DNA from: Huntiella abstrusa
Taxonomy: Eukaryota > Ascomycota > Sordariomycetes > Microascales > Ceratocystidaceae
Direction of reading: 5' to 3'
Assembly: GCA_025685495.1 (NCBI GenBank)
Contig: JAJNMT010000079.1
Span: 5,001 to 69,000 of the forward strand
DNA: 64,000 bases
The position numbers and the translations under genes were made by a program. The notes under the pieces are model-generated. The model saw nothing but the letters and a program-made list of their open reading frames with translations, did not search any database and was not told the DNA's origin. Positions 1 through 12,115 of this stretch are shown here, in pieces; within the stretch, counting starts at the first letter, position 1, and each line of letters opens with the position of its first letter.

Positions 1-1642
1 AACTTCGGGGCTGACAGTTTTGCCGAGGTGGTCGTAGAAGTAGTCGTGGGCCTTGTAGGTGCGGACACGGCTAGGTGGGTAGGCAGCCAGAATGCTGTTG
101 ATCTCAGAACGCGCAGGAATGATGTTGGACGAGTTCTGGACATATACCTGCCAAGGAAGAGCGCTGTGCTCGGACTGAGGAGTGTCGATGAAGGCATTGT
201 GGGTCGACTCAATGTCCGAAATAACATTACGACTCTTCAGGTAGCGAGTAATGTTCTTGGCGTGAACGGCGGGGCCACCGGGGGCATCACGGTAGATGCG
301 GGTGATGTCAACTGGGGCACACTGAACAGCCATAGCAAGCTCCTCAAACCGCTGAGAGGCATCGTTGATGTTAGAAGCGGGGCCAATAACAACGACGACA
401 TCGTCGTTCTCGGCAGCGGCGGGGAGAACACAGCATCCAGTCTCCTTGAAGAAGGCATCCATAGAAGGACCACGACCACCAAACAGGTACTGCTGGCGAC
501 CACGCTCAATGGGCACCTCGTGGCGGGCGAGAGACTTTTGGAGGGAGGCGGCGCGGCCCTCGATGGCAGCCTTGGCCTGAGCAACAGCGTTGCGGTCGCC
601 GCTCAGAAGAATAGCACCAACGTCGGTGGAGGGCGCGAAAGGCTCGTTGCCAACGGGGGCAGTGGCGTTGACGGGAGGCATGTGTACCTTGACGCCAAAC
701 TTCTTCTCAAGGGTGGCGATAGACACACCGTCAGGACCAGAGATAAAAGGGAAGAAGGCATCAGGGATGCCACGAAGCTTGGTGCTGGCGTTGGCACCAC
801 GTTCCTTAACAATCTTGAGGATGCGGTCCCGAGCCATGGCAGCGCACAAGGTGTTTCCCTCAACGGTGACGTTGATCTCGGCGTCGTCGTCGTTGCCGTA
901 CGCAGGGACGTCAGCAGCCTTGGGGAAGGTGATACGAGCACCAGTCTTCTCCTCAAGGGCCTTGATGGTAGCACCCTGCTTCCCGATGATGAAGGGACGA
1001 ACAGACTGGGGGATGCTGAAAGTGACAGCACTCTATAAATAGTTGATTTGCGGTTAGTCAATCATGAATTGCTTGCTTAAACGACATGCATGTTATAACA
1101 AGGGTCCGTTTTTTGTGAAGACTTACCTTGGCACCGATGATCTTGATCAGATCGGTAAGAGCACGCTGGGCATCCTCCTGGGGACCAACCGCCTCAAAGC
1201 GGATGCATCCATTAGGCAAGGTGCTCATAGAAATCTGAGCACGAGACTTGCGGTTGATCTCACGCATGGTGTCGGAGATGGGGCGGGGCATCTTGTCACG
1301 GGGCAAGATGTCCTGGGGACGGCAATCAATTACCTCGACCATGCGGCCGGGAATCTTGATCTGGGGAGTGGGACCGGCAACTTCAGGGTCAACCACGGGA
1401 GGGGCAGACTTGACAGCGCTGCCGCCGTTACCCCACGAGGGAGTAGCGATAGCCTTAGCGGCACCACCACCAAGCTCGGGGTAAAGCTCGTGAGAACCAA
1501 AATCCAGGGCCTTTGCAGAGCGCTCAACAGGAGCATCCTCCTGTTGTTCAGCAGCAATGGCCTGCTCGTTGAAGTGAGCCTGCATAGTAGCCTCAAGAGA
1601 CTCGCTAGCCACAACGGGCATATCAACAGAATCAATAGACAT
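1..1642 (-). CDS. SCP160: Multi-KH RNA-binding protein, vigilin/Scp160 family (5' part only)
   Basis: The gene runs off the left edge, so only the N-terminal 516 residues are visible. Exon 1 is 1642-1127, the intron is 1126-1033 (GTAAGT...TATAG) and exon 2 is 1032-1, still open. The start at 1642 is the first ATG (context CAACAATGTC); the frame stays open further upstream but without an ATG. Visible KH-like units in order are a degenerate one ending IIGAK, one with the loop IIGKQG, a degenerate one with FISGPDG, and one with LFGGRGPS. Degenerate and intact KH domains in alternation are typical of vigilin/Scp160. Family knowledge: these proteins bind polysome-associated mRNA at the ER. Codon choice is strongly biased, which leaves long open frames on the opposite strand and suggests high expression. 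Family assignment is firm; the symbol is by homology. Confidence 0.9.
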
Positions 1643-2783
1643 TGTTGAAATCGGGGTGTGTAATCGAGTGACTACACGAAACAGGTAATCTAAGGGCCGA
1701 ACCGAAACGGGAACAAGAGAGAAGCGAGGGTTGTGGAAAACCCGCTGTAACAACGAAATCAAACGGTTAGCGAATGGCTCCAATTGGCGGCCACGGGCAG
1801 AAGTTCTCGATGGCTACACAACGATGGTATTGAAATCATCGAATGTTTGTCGCCGCCGTACGACGGTCGAAAACCACGAGGGAAGCGATGAAAACTCACA
1901 GAAAGAACTCAGAGAGAATTAGGAAGTAATTTTGGCGGTTGCTGAAAAACAAACAAAAAAGTCAATTTCACTCTTAGGATGAAGTGAGAGTGAGGGTTGG
2001 AAAACTAATCGAATCGAGGAAACTCAAGAGAAGGGACTGGTGCACTTTTATAGTTCTGTGCGAATTAAACTAGTACGCAACTCTATGTAGGCCGAATGAG
2101 GAAAGAGGGTGATGTGGAGTTTTCTAGGCCCTAGCTTGTCGAGCTTATGGTATCTAGTTCAAGAATTGCACTGAATCCTTCCACTGTTGGAGGTTCAGTC
2201 ACACCCGACACACGGCCATGTTCAGGGGCCCGACCAATTACCGTCGTGGAACGGGAGCCGCAAACTCGTGAAGACATCATTTTCTGTCGCTTCTATATAT
2301 CAATCTGATGCAGGTACACGCAAATTTAAATAAAGATGTACACACACACATACATATTTGTGTGTGCAGACATGTACATATAAACCCATTTGGAGGACTG
2401 GAGCGGTCTATTGCCCCAGACATAGTAGACCAAAATGCTACTACCGTTGTCGTCATTTTCAAATATCACTATATCTAAGTCATTCTCTAGCTTTCCATCA
2501 TCCTTTCGAACAGCTGGCCAAGCCCAGATCGGGTTCATGGGACGAACTCATTGTGCCCCACATTTCCGAAGTGGACAGAAAATATGGGGTTATACCCTAC
2601 ATCACAAAGCATATAACCCTAGTGGTGATACGCGATCATTTGTGAGGTAGCGCGTATATTGGTAATAGTGATGGGTTTAAGAAGCATCTGTAGTGACTGT
2701 CCTATTCTCCCGATCTTAATCGAATTACATTTCATAATAAGAAGCTATCATCTCGTACAAGAAAGCAAGATTCTACAGACATA
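1643..2783. promoter_or_regulatory. Divergent intergenic region between the Scp160 and PMS1 genes
   Basis: About 1.1 kb separates the two start codons and must hold both promoters. It contains a (CA)n/TG-rich stretch around 2340-2375 and one exact TGTACATA at 2373-2380. No ORF here has coding character. No TATA box or known operator could be assigned. Confidence 0.6.
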
Positions 2784-5700
2784 ATGGCCACAATAAAAGC
2801 GATAGATACTAGTACTGTATGTACATTGATATAGTCAGTGGTGCCTAACATACATGAACTAATATGTGACGTAGATTCATCGTATCCAATCCGGACAAGT
2901 CATCGTTGATATTTGCTCTGTGGCAAAGGAGCTTATAGAAAACAGTGTAGACGCTGGGGCCACCAGTTTAGGTGAGTGAGATCCTCGTGTTGATGCCCAA
3001 TGACGTCAACTAACCGTATCCCAGATATTCGTTTCAAGAACCAAGGGCTAGATTCCATTGAAGTACAAGACAATGGTTCCGGAATCAGTCCCGAAAACTA
3101 TGCCGGGGTAGGTCTGAAACACCACACATCCAAGCTTTCTACCTATGAGGACATATCGAATCTACAGACATTTGGGTTTCGTGGAGAAGCTGTCTCTTCC
3201 CTTTGTGCCTTGAGTAATGTTTCCGTCATTACATGCAGAGCCGAAGATGTACCAAAAGGAACCAAACTCAAGTTTGACAGCCATGGTGTTCTTAAAGAGA
3301 CATCGGTTGTTGCCGCACAAAAAGGGACTACGGTCACAGTGGAGAATTTGTTCTACAACCTCCCTGTTAGACGAAAGGAACTTGAGAGGAATATCAAGCG
3401 AGAATGGAACAAGCTCATTGCACTCCTCAACCAATATGCTTGTATCCAGACCAACCTCAAGTTCACCGTATCACAACAGCCAACTAAAGGCAAAAAGATC
3501 ATCCTGTTTTCTACCAAAGGCAACCCAAAGACCAGAGACAACATCATCAATGTTTTTGGCGCCAAAACTATGCAGGCATTGGTTCCTCTGGATCTAATTC
3601 TAGAGATGAAACCTACTGTGTCAAGTATTATAACTGGTGCTCCTCAAGGAAAGGTGACGAATCAAGTACATCTAGTCGGCCATGTATCCAAACCAGTGAA
3701 CGGTGAAGGCCGTCAGACACCAGACCGTCAGATGTTCTATGTCAACGGTAGACCTTGTGGCCTCCCGCAGTTCGCAAAAGTTTTCAACGAGGTGTACAGA
3801 TCTTTCAATTCCTCACAGTCACCGTTTATTATGGCGGATATTCAGATGGACACACACATGTATGATGTGAATGTCAGTCCTGACAAACGGACAATTTTGC
3901 TGCACGATCAAGGGCACATGCTTGATAAACTCAAGGAAGCTTTATCTGAACTCTTTGCCAGTCAAGACTACACAGTGCCGGTGGCCCAATTATGGTCAGG
4001 TAAAAAGACCCCCGGCAGTTCACTCCGAAGTGAAACTTCAGAAACACCATCTAAGAGTTCACCCTTAATTGGGAAGAGTTCAGCATCTAAGTCTACATTT
4101 AGGGGGTCTGTGTCAAGACTCGATGCGAGTACTGAGACACCCAGCAAAAGGCAATCTTCATTGCGGCAAAAAGCAACAGACCAGTCTGACGACGATGAAG
4201 AAGTGGATTATGAGCCGAATGAGTCAGGAAAAGCACCTACAATAGCTTCTGCTCTAGAATATTTTGCCGCGAACGCAACCCCCAAGTCATCTGGTACTGC
4301 GAATGTGGGAAGTTCCACAAGCACTGTGTCGTATAAGGAAAACACCAGTCCAATACAGCAGGCAAAGATTGTATCGGCTGCAGATGTTCTCAGAGCCCAA
4401 GAAGCAGAGGGATCCGTCGAAGACATTGACGAACGTCGGGCTAGAAGCGTTAGGGCACCTGTTGTAGCACACAGGGCAAATCCTAGACAGGATGATGAGA
4501 AAGAAGAAACAGAAGAGGACGAAGATGACGACGAGGATAGTTTATTTGTTCGTCAGCCCAAAATCCCGGACACTGTGGACACCACATCATCTCCTGTTCA
4601 CGATATTGGGAAGAGATTTCAAGCTGGATCTTCGCAATCTACAAACACTACTCGCGCATACCACACACCACCAGATGTCGCTACTATTAGCATTGGCGAT
4701 ACAACTGTGGTTCGTAGTATTGGTCGTTCTGCCTCTAAAGGTACAAATTACAGCAGTGTCACGACTAAAGGAATTCCGAGTTCTGGTCGGTTGACAAACA
4801 CCCGAAATGCTGCTACTGGGAAACCTGGTTTTGGCAGTCGCCTAGCAGAAATGTTTTCAGCCCATAGTGCGAAGGCGAAGAAGAGGGACCAAGAAGAAGA
4901 CGAAGAGGAGGATGAAGAGTCGGAGGAGGATGACGAGCAAGACCTAGAGGAAGACGTGGAGGAATCGGAGGACGAGTCTGTGCCTGAACAGAGAAAACAC
5001 GGCCGTCGGGGCCAACCCACAGATGGGGTTGACGATGATGATGGGAATCACCAGCAAGGCTCAAAGGCCAACAAGCTAGCCACGCTGGAAATACGTCAGG
5101 CTCAACTCCCAACTTATAAGATGCCCAGCAGAGCGTTAGGTCGGAAACGTGCGGCTGAATCAGACTCGGGCTCCGATGATGATACCATAAACGAATCCGC
5201 CCAGGCAGCTAAACATCAAGACCCAGCCGTATCTAAATCGGACACAAATGATACCGAAGAAATCTTAGACGCCGAGGCTACCCCCAAACGAAATCCGTCG
5301 GGTATACCAAGTGTTGGGACCAGCAATGGCCTGGGGACTACCACAGTTAACAAGCCCTCTAAGCGGGAAGCTACTGTTAACTTGGTTCAAACGATTAAGA
5401 CCGATGAATCCGACATCGAGACCCATTTATCAGCGTTACAAAGTGCACTTTCGGCAGTCAACAGTCGAGTGGTTGCAGAGCCTACTGAGAGCGAGAATGC
5501 AACACTGGACGTAGATGACGTGTCAGCAACAGACCCCGAAACCAAGTTAACTCTTACTATTACTAAAGAAGACTTTGGGCACATGAAGATTGTGGGCCAA
5601 TTCAACCTTGGCTTCATCATTGCTGTCCGGCCGGCTTTTGTCGAAGGGGACGCCGACGCCATGGACATTGACTCCCACAACGAGCCTGACAAAGCCCGAC

Positions 5701-6356
5701 AGGATGAATTGCTCATTATTGACCAACACGCCACTGACGAAAAGTATAATTTCGAGCGGCTACAAGCTACCACGATTGTGCAGTCCCAGCGTCTTGTTAA
5801 TCCTAAACAACTCGAGTTAACGGCGCTCGAAGAGGAAATCGTTATTGAGAATAAGGCAGCCTTGGAAGCAAACGGATTTGATGTAGCCGTTGATTTATCC
5901 GGTGATGTGCCGGTTGGTTCCCGATGCCACCTTCTTGCGTTGCCTTTATCACGGGAAACTACATTCACACTGTCCGATTTGGAGGAATTGATTTCATTGC
6001 TCGGGGACCATCAAACATCTCTTTCAACCGCGGATACTGCCCTATCATCATTCTCGACCACATCGGCTTCCTTCGGCGAGGCCGCCCGGAAACTGACTGC
6101 AATTCCGAGGCCAAGTCGAGTACGAAAGATGTTTGCTATGCGGGCCTGTAGAAGTAGTGTTATGATTGGGTCGGCGCTGACGCACGGAAAAATGGAAACA
6201 CTCGTCAGGCATATGGGTGAGCTGGATAAACCTTGGAACTGCCCTCATGGAAGACCAACAATGAGACACCTTTCAAGCTTGGGATCATGGGAAGAGAAAT
6301 CTTGGAGGGAAGAGGAACTAGAGAAAGGGATTTTGATGGACTATTTACGGAATTGA
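2784..6356 (+). CDS. PMS1: DNA mismatch repair protein PMS1 (MutL-alpha subunit)
   Basis: The CDS joins 2784-2816, 2875-2971 and 3025-6356 and gives 1153 residues. The introns are 58 and 53 bp, each with a CTAAC branch site. The N-terminal GHKL ATPase motifs are all present: ELIENSVDAG (Glu30, Asn34), DNGSGI (about 59) and GFRGEA. The middle is long, acidic and presumably disordered. The C-terminal MutL endonuclease motif DQHATDEKYNFE starts near residue 943, and the CPHGRPTMRHL metal-site motif lies near 1116. Family knowledge: Pms1 pairs with Mlh1 and nicks the daughter strand during mismatch repair in the nucleus. The protein is longer than yeast Pms1 (about 870 residues), mainly because of the linker. 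Start choice: a tiny exon encoding MATIKAIDTST is needed to join the IHRIQSGQ motif. High confidence. Confidence 0.95.
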
Positions 6357-8427
6357 AAGTCCAGTTTTGCTGTGAATGTATGTATGTACGTATGTACGTA
6401 TGCATACATGCACATGCCGCTCTTTGCTGCCTTTTTTGTACCAAAGGGGGGCCTCACCGCTAGAATATAAATTTGCGTAAACTTTAGGACGGAATGCACA
6501 ATCACGTATGTCTATGTACATAACACTTGTTAGTTCTGGTGTTACACGGTCACCATAACAAACTACAGGGCCAGCTGAATAGACGCGCCATTGATGTCAT
6601 ATGGAAGCCAACGGTATATCTGTTGAACATGTGACAAAATATATGTACATGCAGGTATAGGAAATCGTCCGATGCCATCTATTGCCAGAAGAGGAAGATG
6701 ACTTGTGGCCCAATAGCATGTAATAGGGGAGTCAAGAGGAATTGTATCCTTGTGCACACGGTCTGACTATGCTCACCGAAACCTCCGGTGCCGTTTTTCT
6801 TGAATCCCATTCTCGTACCCCAGGGGTTTACAGTTCAAAGTAGTAAGGAAGCTCTCTAAAGAAGAAAACGACAAGTCCGCCTTTTTTGCGTGACGGGGTT
6901 TGTAAGATCCTCTTTGTATTTCAAAAGCCCCGGTGCTTATGATAATACGTTTACAGAGGCAGCCACTTGCAGAAGGATTCCTCATAATGATAGGTTACAA
7001 CGAGAATGTAGCCTTTTTATTCGACAATTACAATACCAATGACGGTCGGCCGAGTACTGAATCTGGCTTTCACTGGTCCACTCCATCTAGCTATTTTACA
7101 TCCCCCCTCGGCCCTCTTGCATAACAAGTGGGGCACTCGCAGCCGACACAGTTTGTTTGTCACGACGCTTGCTGTCTGCCTTCTTGTTGTATGTCCATTC
7201 ACAACAACAATGCCCACATATCTCAATGCGCCACAACAAGGCCAAGTTAACAGCCAACATACTAACCAAAAAGTATTTCCAATCTGGGAGTTCTGTGGAT
7301 TGATGTCGTTGTACTTAGGCAACTATAGGGCTGGCTGGTTTGGGCCCACGAGCTTTGTTGTCATTTTTAGTCCAACGACAACCTCCTTAGGCCCTTTATT
7401 CTCTCCTTGACGTCACTAGGATCACCCTGTCTGTGTGATGCCATGGCCCCCAACGGTCTGTGCAGAATTCGTCTTTGGTAAAATCCGTATGAAGATACCC
7501 TGGTTACTTGACCATCGTGAGCGCGGAACTTGGTAGGGAGAGTGAATACCCAACCATCTTCTCGGATTCACATACCAAGTGAAGCCGGGCATCGGTGGGG
7601 ATAATGTGATTCATCCTTCAAAGTTGAACAATCACAGTGCAGAGTTACATTGGCCAAAAGGCATATATACCCATGGAGAAATTCTACCCAGAGAGGTCCG
7701 TTAATGTTAGGCTCAGTCTACACTGTGGGGTGCTAGAAGAACTCCACTGGCGATTATCGGCAACTCAAGGTTGAAGATCCACCTCGAATCACGAAAACAA
7801 GCAGGCTCAAGCGAGATGCAACAGGCCCACCCGGGTTTAAAGCCTCTCGTAGAAGTTTGCTCCTTCTCTTCGATCTCGAAATCCAAAAACATTAGGCTAT
7901 GTTGAATTTGAAGTCCCGTCCCACAAAGACCCAACGTCTGTTCCACAACCCAGAGTCACAACGTGGGCTGGATAGAAGTGTGGCTACGTCTATAAAAGTC
8001 AATATCACGGGGAGTCTTTGGAAGGATCGTCTTGGTGTGCCTGCTTTGTTACCTAGGGCCTATGCTTGGTGCTAGGGGGAGCGATCACTGCCAATCTCTG
8101 GTTCTCCGTATATGTGCATGTTGAACCAAAAACCATATAACCGGCCGTACCCCCGTGTCCGAGAACCAAGCTTTCAATTTAGCCCCTATCATATTTACTT
8201 TCGAGTCTCCACCATATCTTTCGGGCAATATATTATCCAAGTTTACATTCGTGAACTTGACAAGGTCAGTTTTCTCCCTCCACTGTATACTTTTTTCCTA
8301 TTTCTGACCTATCGTGCAGCTCGCTCCAGACATCGCCACTTTTAACCTTCACTATACATAAACTTCGACCCATAACGGAACCCCCCTTACACCAGTCTAG
8401 TATCCCCTGGCTGGCTTGTTTCTCAAA
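6357..8427. other. Intergenic region, no supported gene
   Basis: This stretch of about 2.1 kb lies between PMS1 and the HET gene. It holds a TGTATGTACG-type simple repeat just after the PMS1 stop and one TGTACATA at 6515-6522. A 123-codon open frame at 7039-7410 lacks recognisable domains and coding bias and was not accepted. The last 250 bases before 8428 are pyrimidine-rich, as in many fungal 5' leaders. Confidence 0.6.
6375..6416. repeat. TGTATGTACG-type simple repeat in the PMS1 3' flank
   Basis: Alternating GTAT/GTAC units follow the PMS1 stop codon by about 20 bases, so they probably lie in its 3' UTR. The units contain several UGUA cores. Seen directly in the sequence. Confidence 0.75.
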
Positions 8428-11400
8428 ATGAGGTGTTCTCATCCTACCGGCCACCCATTGGCACTTGGGTCTCGCCGACCTCTCGATTCGCCCCTGCCCC
8501 GACCATCACCACTCGCGCCTAGCTTTAGCTTTGATAACTGGCCCACTTCGGTAGCAACTCCCAGCTTTGATACCGACACTGAAAGTACTTCATACGTCCA
8601 CGAGCACAGTTCCTTTCCAAATAGCATCTCTGGGGAAAACGATACTTGGCGCGGTAGAGATCCTCGCTCTTTCCTTCACCCTGATGAGTCCAATGCCAGT
8701 AACAACTCTATCTACGGAACTTCAGCACAATCGAGGAGTGATATGTCAACTTCTATGCAGCGCAGCCCAGCCGCTTCTCATGTTTCCGTCAGCTCCATAA
8801 GAAGACCAATACTCGACATGATGAGACAACATCCGCGAATTGATCTTAGAAGTTCTCCCGGGAGCTTTCCGTTCCCTCCAGTTTCCGACTCACGCTCCAC
8901 ATCACCTACATCCAACCCTTCTAGTAACCATATTGTCCCTCTTGCTCCGATAATTGGTGACGACCCTGGTGCTTCCAACGAAGAGGCGTCCAGACAAACA
9001 CCAGTGTTGACCCCCAGCGACCCTAGCTCTTCGTTCTCAGTCGACATACCTATTCGAGAGCCTGCTGCTGCAACCTCTCAAACAACTCTCGGAGACTTGT
9101 CTACAGCCCCTTCCAACATGTCATCTTCGGCTACGCTTAACTTTGCCATCGAATCCCCCGCTACCTTGGATTCATCCGTCGACTTATTTGAACGCCCTGT
9201 CAGTGTTTCTTCCCGTCGCTCTCGTCGTTCTGTCCGCCCATCTGAGCCCGAGGCTACTCGTGCTACCATCTCCTTGGACATCCCCACCCACCATGAGACA
9301 CCAGACCTTAGGCCTCTTTCTATTTCCCAGCCACGACTCTCCGAGCCGGCAGCAGACGTTGTTCCTCCATTGGTAACTGGAATGTTTTCCAGGCCTACTG
9401 CCCTTCAAAGACACTATGCAGCCAGTGAATTTTCTGTCCAGAGTTCAGTTCCGCTTCCCATAGCTCCGTTGGTCGACCAGGTTCAACGGGCATCACAGTT
9501 TCTTGGAAGTGCCCTTATTTGTGGTTTCTGTAACAAGTGGCTCCGTCAACGTCTTACCACAGTTGAAGGAAGCAACCCTAGTCATGCTGCATCTGGTCGT
9601 AGAAGAAAACACTATGCCCTGAAACCCATGGGGTGCCCAACATGCAAATTCCTCGAAGAATCTATCACGCTACGCTTGCGCAACGACAGACTTGAACCTG
9701 GGCAAGTCGAGAAAGTTGCCTTCCATGGACCCTACCCACTCAATGAGCTTCGAGAGTCCATGAACGTGCGTGGCATGTCTAAGCGGCTCACTAATGGATC
9801 GGGGATTAAGCCGCATGTGCTTGAGATTGACGAAAACGACTCCAGTCAAAGAACATTGTGTGCCATCATGGAAGTTGCAATCACCACTGTAGACAAACGA
9901 AACATTACCTTTATGATTCAGTTCCAAGCTTTCTTCCGCGAAAGAACGTTTGTCGAGATTAGACCTTGGGTCCATCCAATATTTGATCCGGGTCTTATTT
10001 CTCAGTGGCTTGATGTCTGCGAGAAGCAAGATCACACAACACGCTTTGATACTTCCGGTATGACTACCCAGCGTCTAAGAACTTGTAACCAAATACTAAC
10101 GTTTTCTAGACAAAACTCCGGTTGACTTCAGACTTCTGGATCTGAAAGAGAACTGCGTCGTAAGAGTCGCTCGCCCACAGGATGCACGATATGTAGCTTT
10201 GAGTTACAATTGGGCAAGTTCTGGTGGTGCAAATGGGTCGCACACGGCACTACTATCAAACATTGATGACCTAGAAAAACCAGGCTCGCTGAAGCGGTGG
10301 AATATAAGCAACGAATCCCTCATTGGAGCATGCATGAAGTTGTGCAAAACACTGAAGCAGCGTTATCTGTGGATCGACAGATTGTGTATTGTCCAAGATG
10401 ACCGGGAGAACAAGGCCAAGCAGGTCCAGACGATGGATGTCGTTTACAGTTGTGCATTTTTCACTCTCGTCTGTAGTCTCAACTCCAAGAAGGAGGGAGG
10501 TCTTCCTGGTTGGTCATTCCCCAGAGATCACAAACGTACTTTAACACAACGCTTGGGGAAGCCGATGCTCAGTTCTCCAAGTAGCACTAAGCACATTGAT
10601 AACGTGGTTTTGAATACCAGGTGGAACTCAAGAGGTTGGACCTTCCAAGAGACCAGACTGAGTAGACGCTGTGTTTACATAACAGACACCCAGTTGTTCT
10701 TCGATTGTACCTGCGGGTTTGCTGAGGAAATGCGTACTTGGACGGGAAGCACCAAGAATCCTTGCTCGCACCTGGGAATGACGCTTTATTCCGGCGAGCC
10801 TGTCAACTACGATGAGTATGATAGAGGCTCTCTAACAGACGAGACATCGTCAGAACATCATATGAGAACGCAAGACAGGATTTTGTCCTCTGTGATGAGA
10901 AACCTTTCGTCTCTTAGAAGAACTAGTGTCCCTTCTCGAACGAATACAGGATCATCTGAGACGTCATCCTCAAGTATGCCTATAACTCAGACGCGGTTTT
11001 TCCCACAGGCGCTGATAGCCAAGATTTCGGCAATCACTTCTACAGGGTCTCGTTCGCTACCTACGACACCCATACAAACCAAGGTTCCATTCCCTCCTCC
11101 GGCGGATATAGCAGCAACTCCCATTCCTCATGACACAGAAGAACCTCATCGTCGGTTCTTTAGACACCAAACGTTCACATTTGAAGACTATTCTGAGGCA
11201 GTGGAGCAGTATAGTAAGCGTCAACTCACGAAGCACCACGATAACCTCTTTGCGTTCCAGGGTGTTCTTCATAGATTGTCAAAGGCGTATGGTTGCCACG
11301 ATATTCATGGTCTGCCGGAAAAGTTCTTATTACGGTCTCTCTTTTGGAGAAGACCGGAGAAGAATATCAAGCGGGTGGGAGAGCATGCCCTACCTGAAAT

Positions 11401-12115
11401 CCCGACCTGGGCATGGGCCCACCGGAGACAACCTTTGGAGTATGTTGAACCCACAGATGTTCCCTTACTACGTGAAGCACAGCACATGTATCACAAAACC
11501 ACACAGAAGAGCAGACTGGAATATGTCCGTTTGGATACTGATATGCCAAATCCCTCTGAGTCCGATATTTCGCCCAGCTTGAAAGACGCTGTGCAAAATC
11601 TGATTTATTATGACCAGAACAAGTTGTTCTTCAGGGCCGGTGTAATGGACGTGACTGTCCGTGAGCCGGAGGGTTCTACTCTCTTTTATGACCTTCGTGA
11701 CCTGTCGGGCCGTCTCCCTTGTCAAACGAGGGACCTCTACCGGCCCGCGAATGCCCACATTAAAGGTAGAATACAACCTCTTATTGTCGAAGGTATTCAC
11801 CTCGGACAGGTCCGATACGACAGCTACAGTGCCATGAGCGGTCTAAAGTGTGAAACCGATTGGTGTCACCAACACGATGATCCGGCAGATTGTCACAAAT
11901 TTAAGATCTTCTTGGTCTTTTTTCAACAATTTGAAAATGTGCCCAGAGACGCATCGTTAAATTTGGTAGCGGTGTGTCGTGGGTCGTATGAGCATATCCC
12001 GGGACATGGCTCTGCATTTTCCGGTGAGCGGATCGGTTTTGCGGAGATTTCGGGGAATGTGGGTATTGATCTGGTTGCAGGATACACCAAGTTGATGCCC
12101 GTGATTTTGGGGTAA
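8428..12115 (+). CDS. HET-domain (heterokaryon incompatibility-type) protein with long N-terminal extension
   Basis: The CDS joins 8428-10057 and 10110-12115 (1211 residues). The 52-bp intron has GTATGA, TACTAAC and TCTAG. Residues 1 to about 350 are Ser/Pro-rich and look disordered. Two CxxC pairs (Cys365/368 and Cys403/406) suggest a small zinc-binding module. The HET domain starts near residue 573 (YVALSYNWA, RYLWIDRLCIVQDD, GWTFQETRLS). A Ser/Thr-rich linker and a C-terminal region without a recognised domain follow. Family knowledge: HET domains mediate allorecognition and cell death in some filamentous fungi, but most members have no known role. No het-partner, NLR or prion-like gene is adjacent. 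The intron is needed to fuse the two open frames; RYVALSYNW is split from its N-terminal part otherwise. The HET call is firm; involvement in incompatibility is unknown. Confidence 0.85.

Noticed and set aside
28..1038. 336-codon open frame on the plus strand at the left edge
   Set aside because: It is antisense to the KH-domain gene, whose strong codon bias removes stop codons on the opposite strand. No domain is recognisable in it, while the minus strand shows clear KH motifs.
7039..7410. 123-codon frame between PMS1 and the HET gene
   Set aside because: No codon bias and no recognisable motif; hydrophobic composition consistent with chance.
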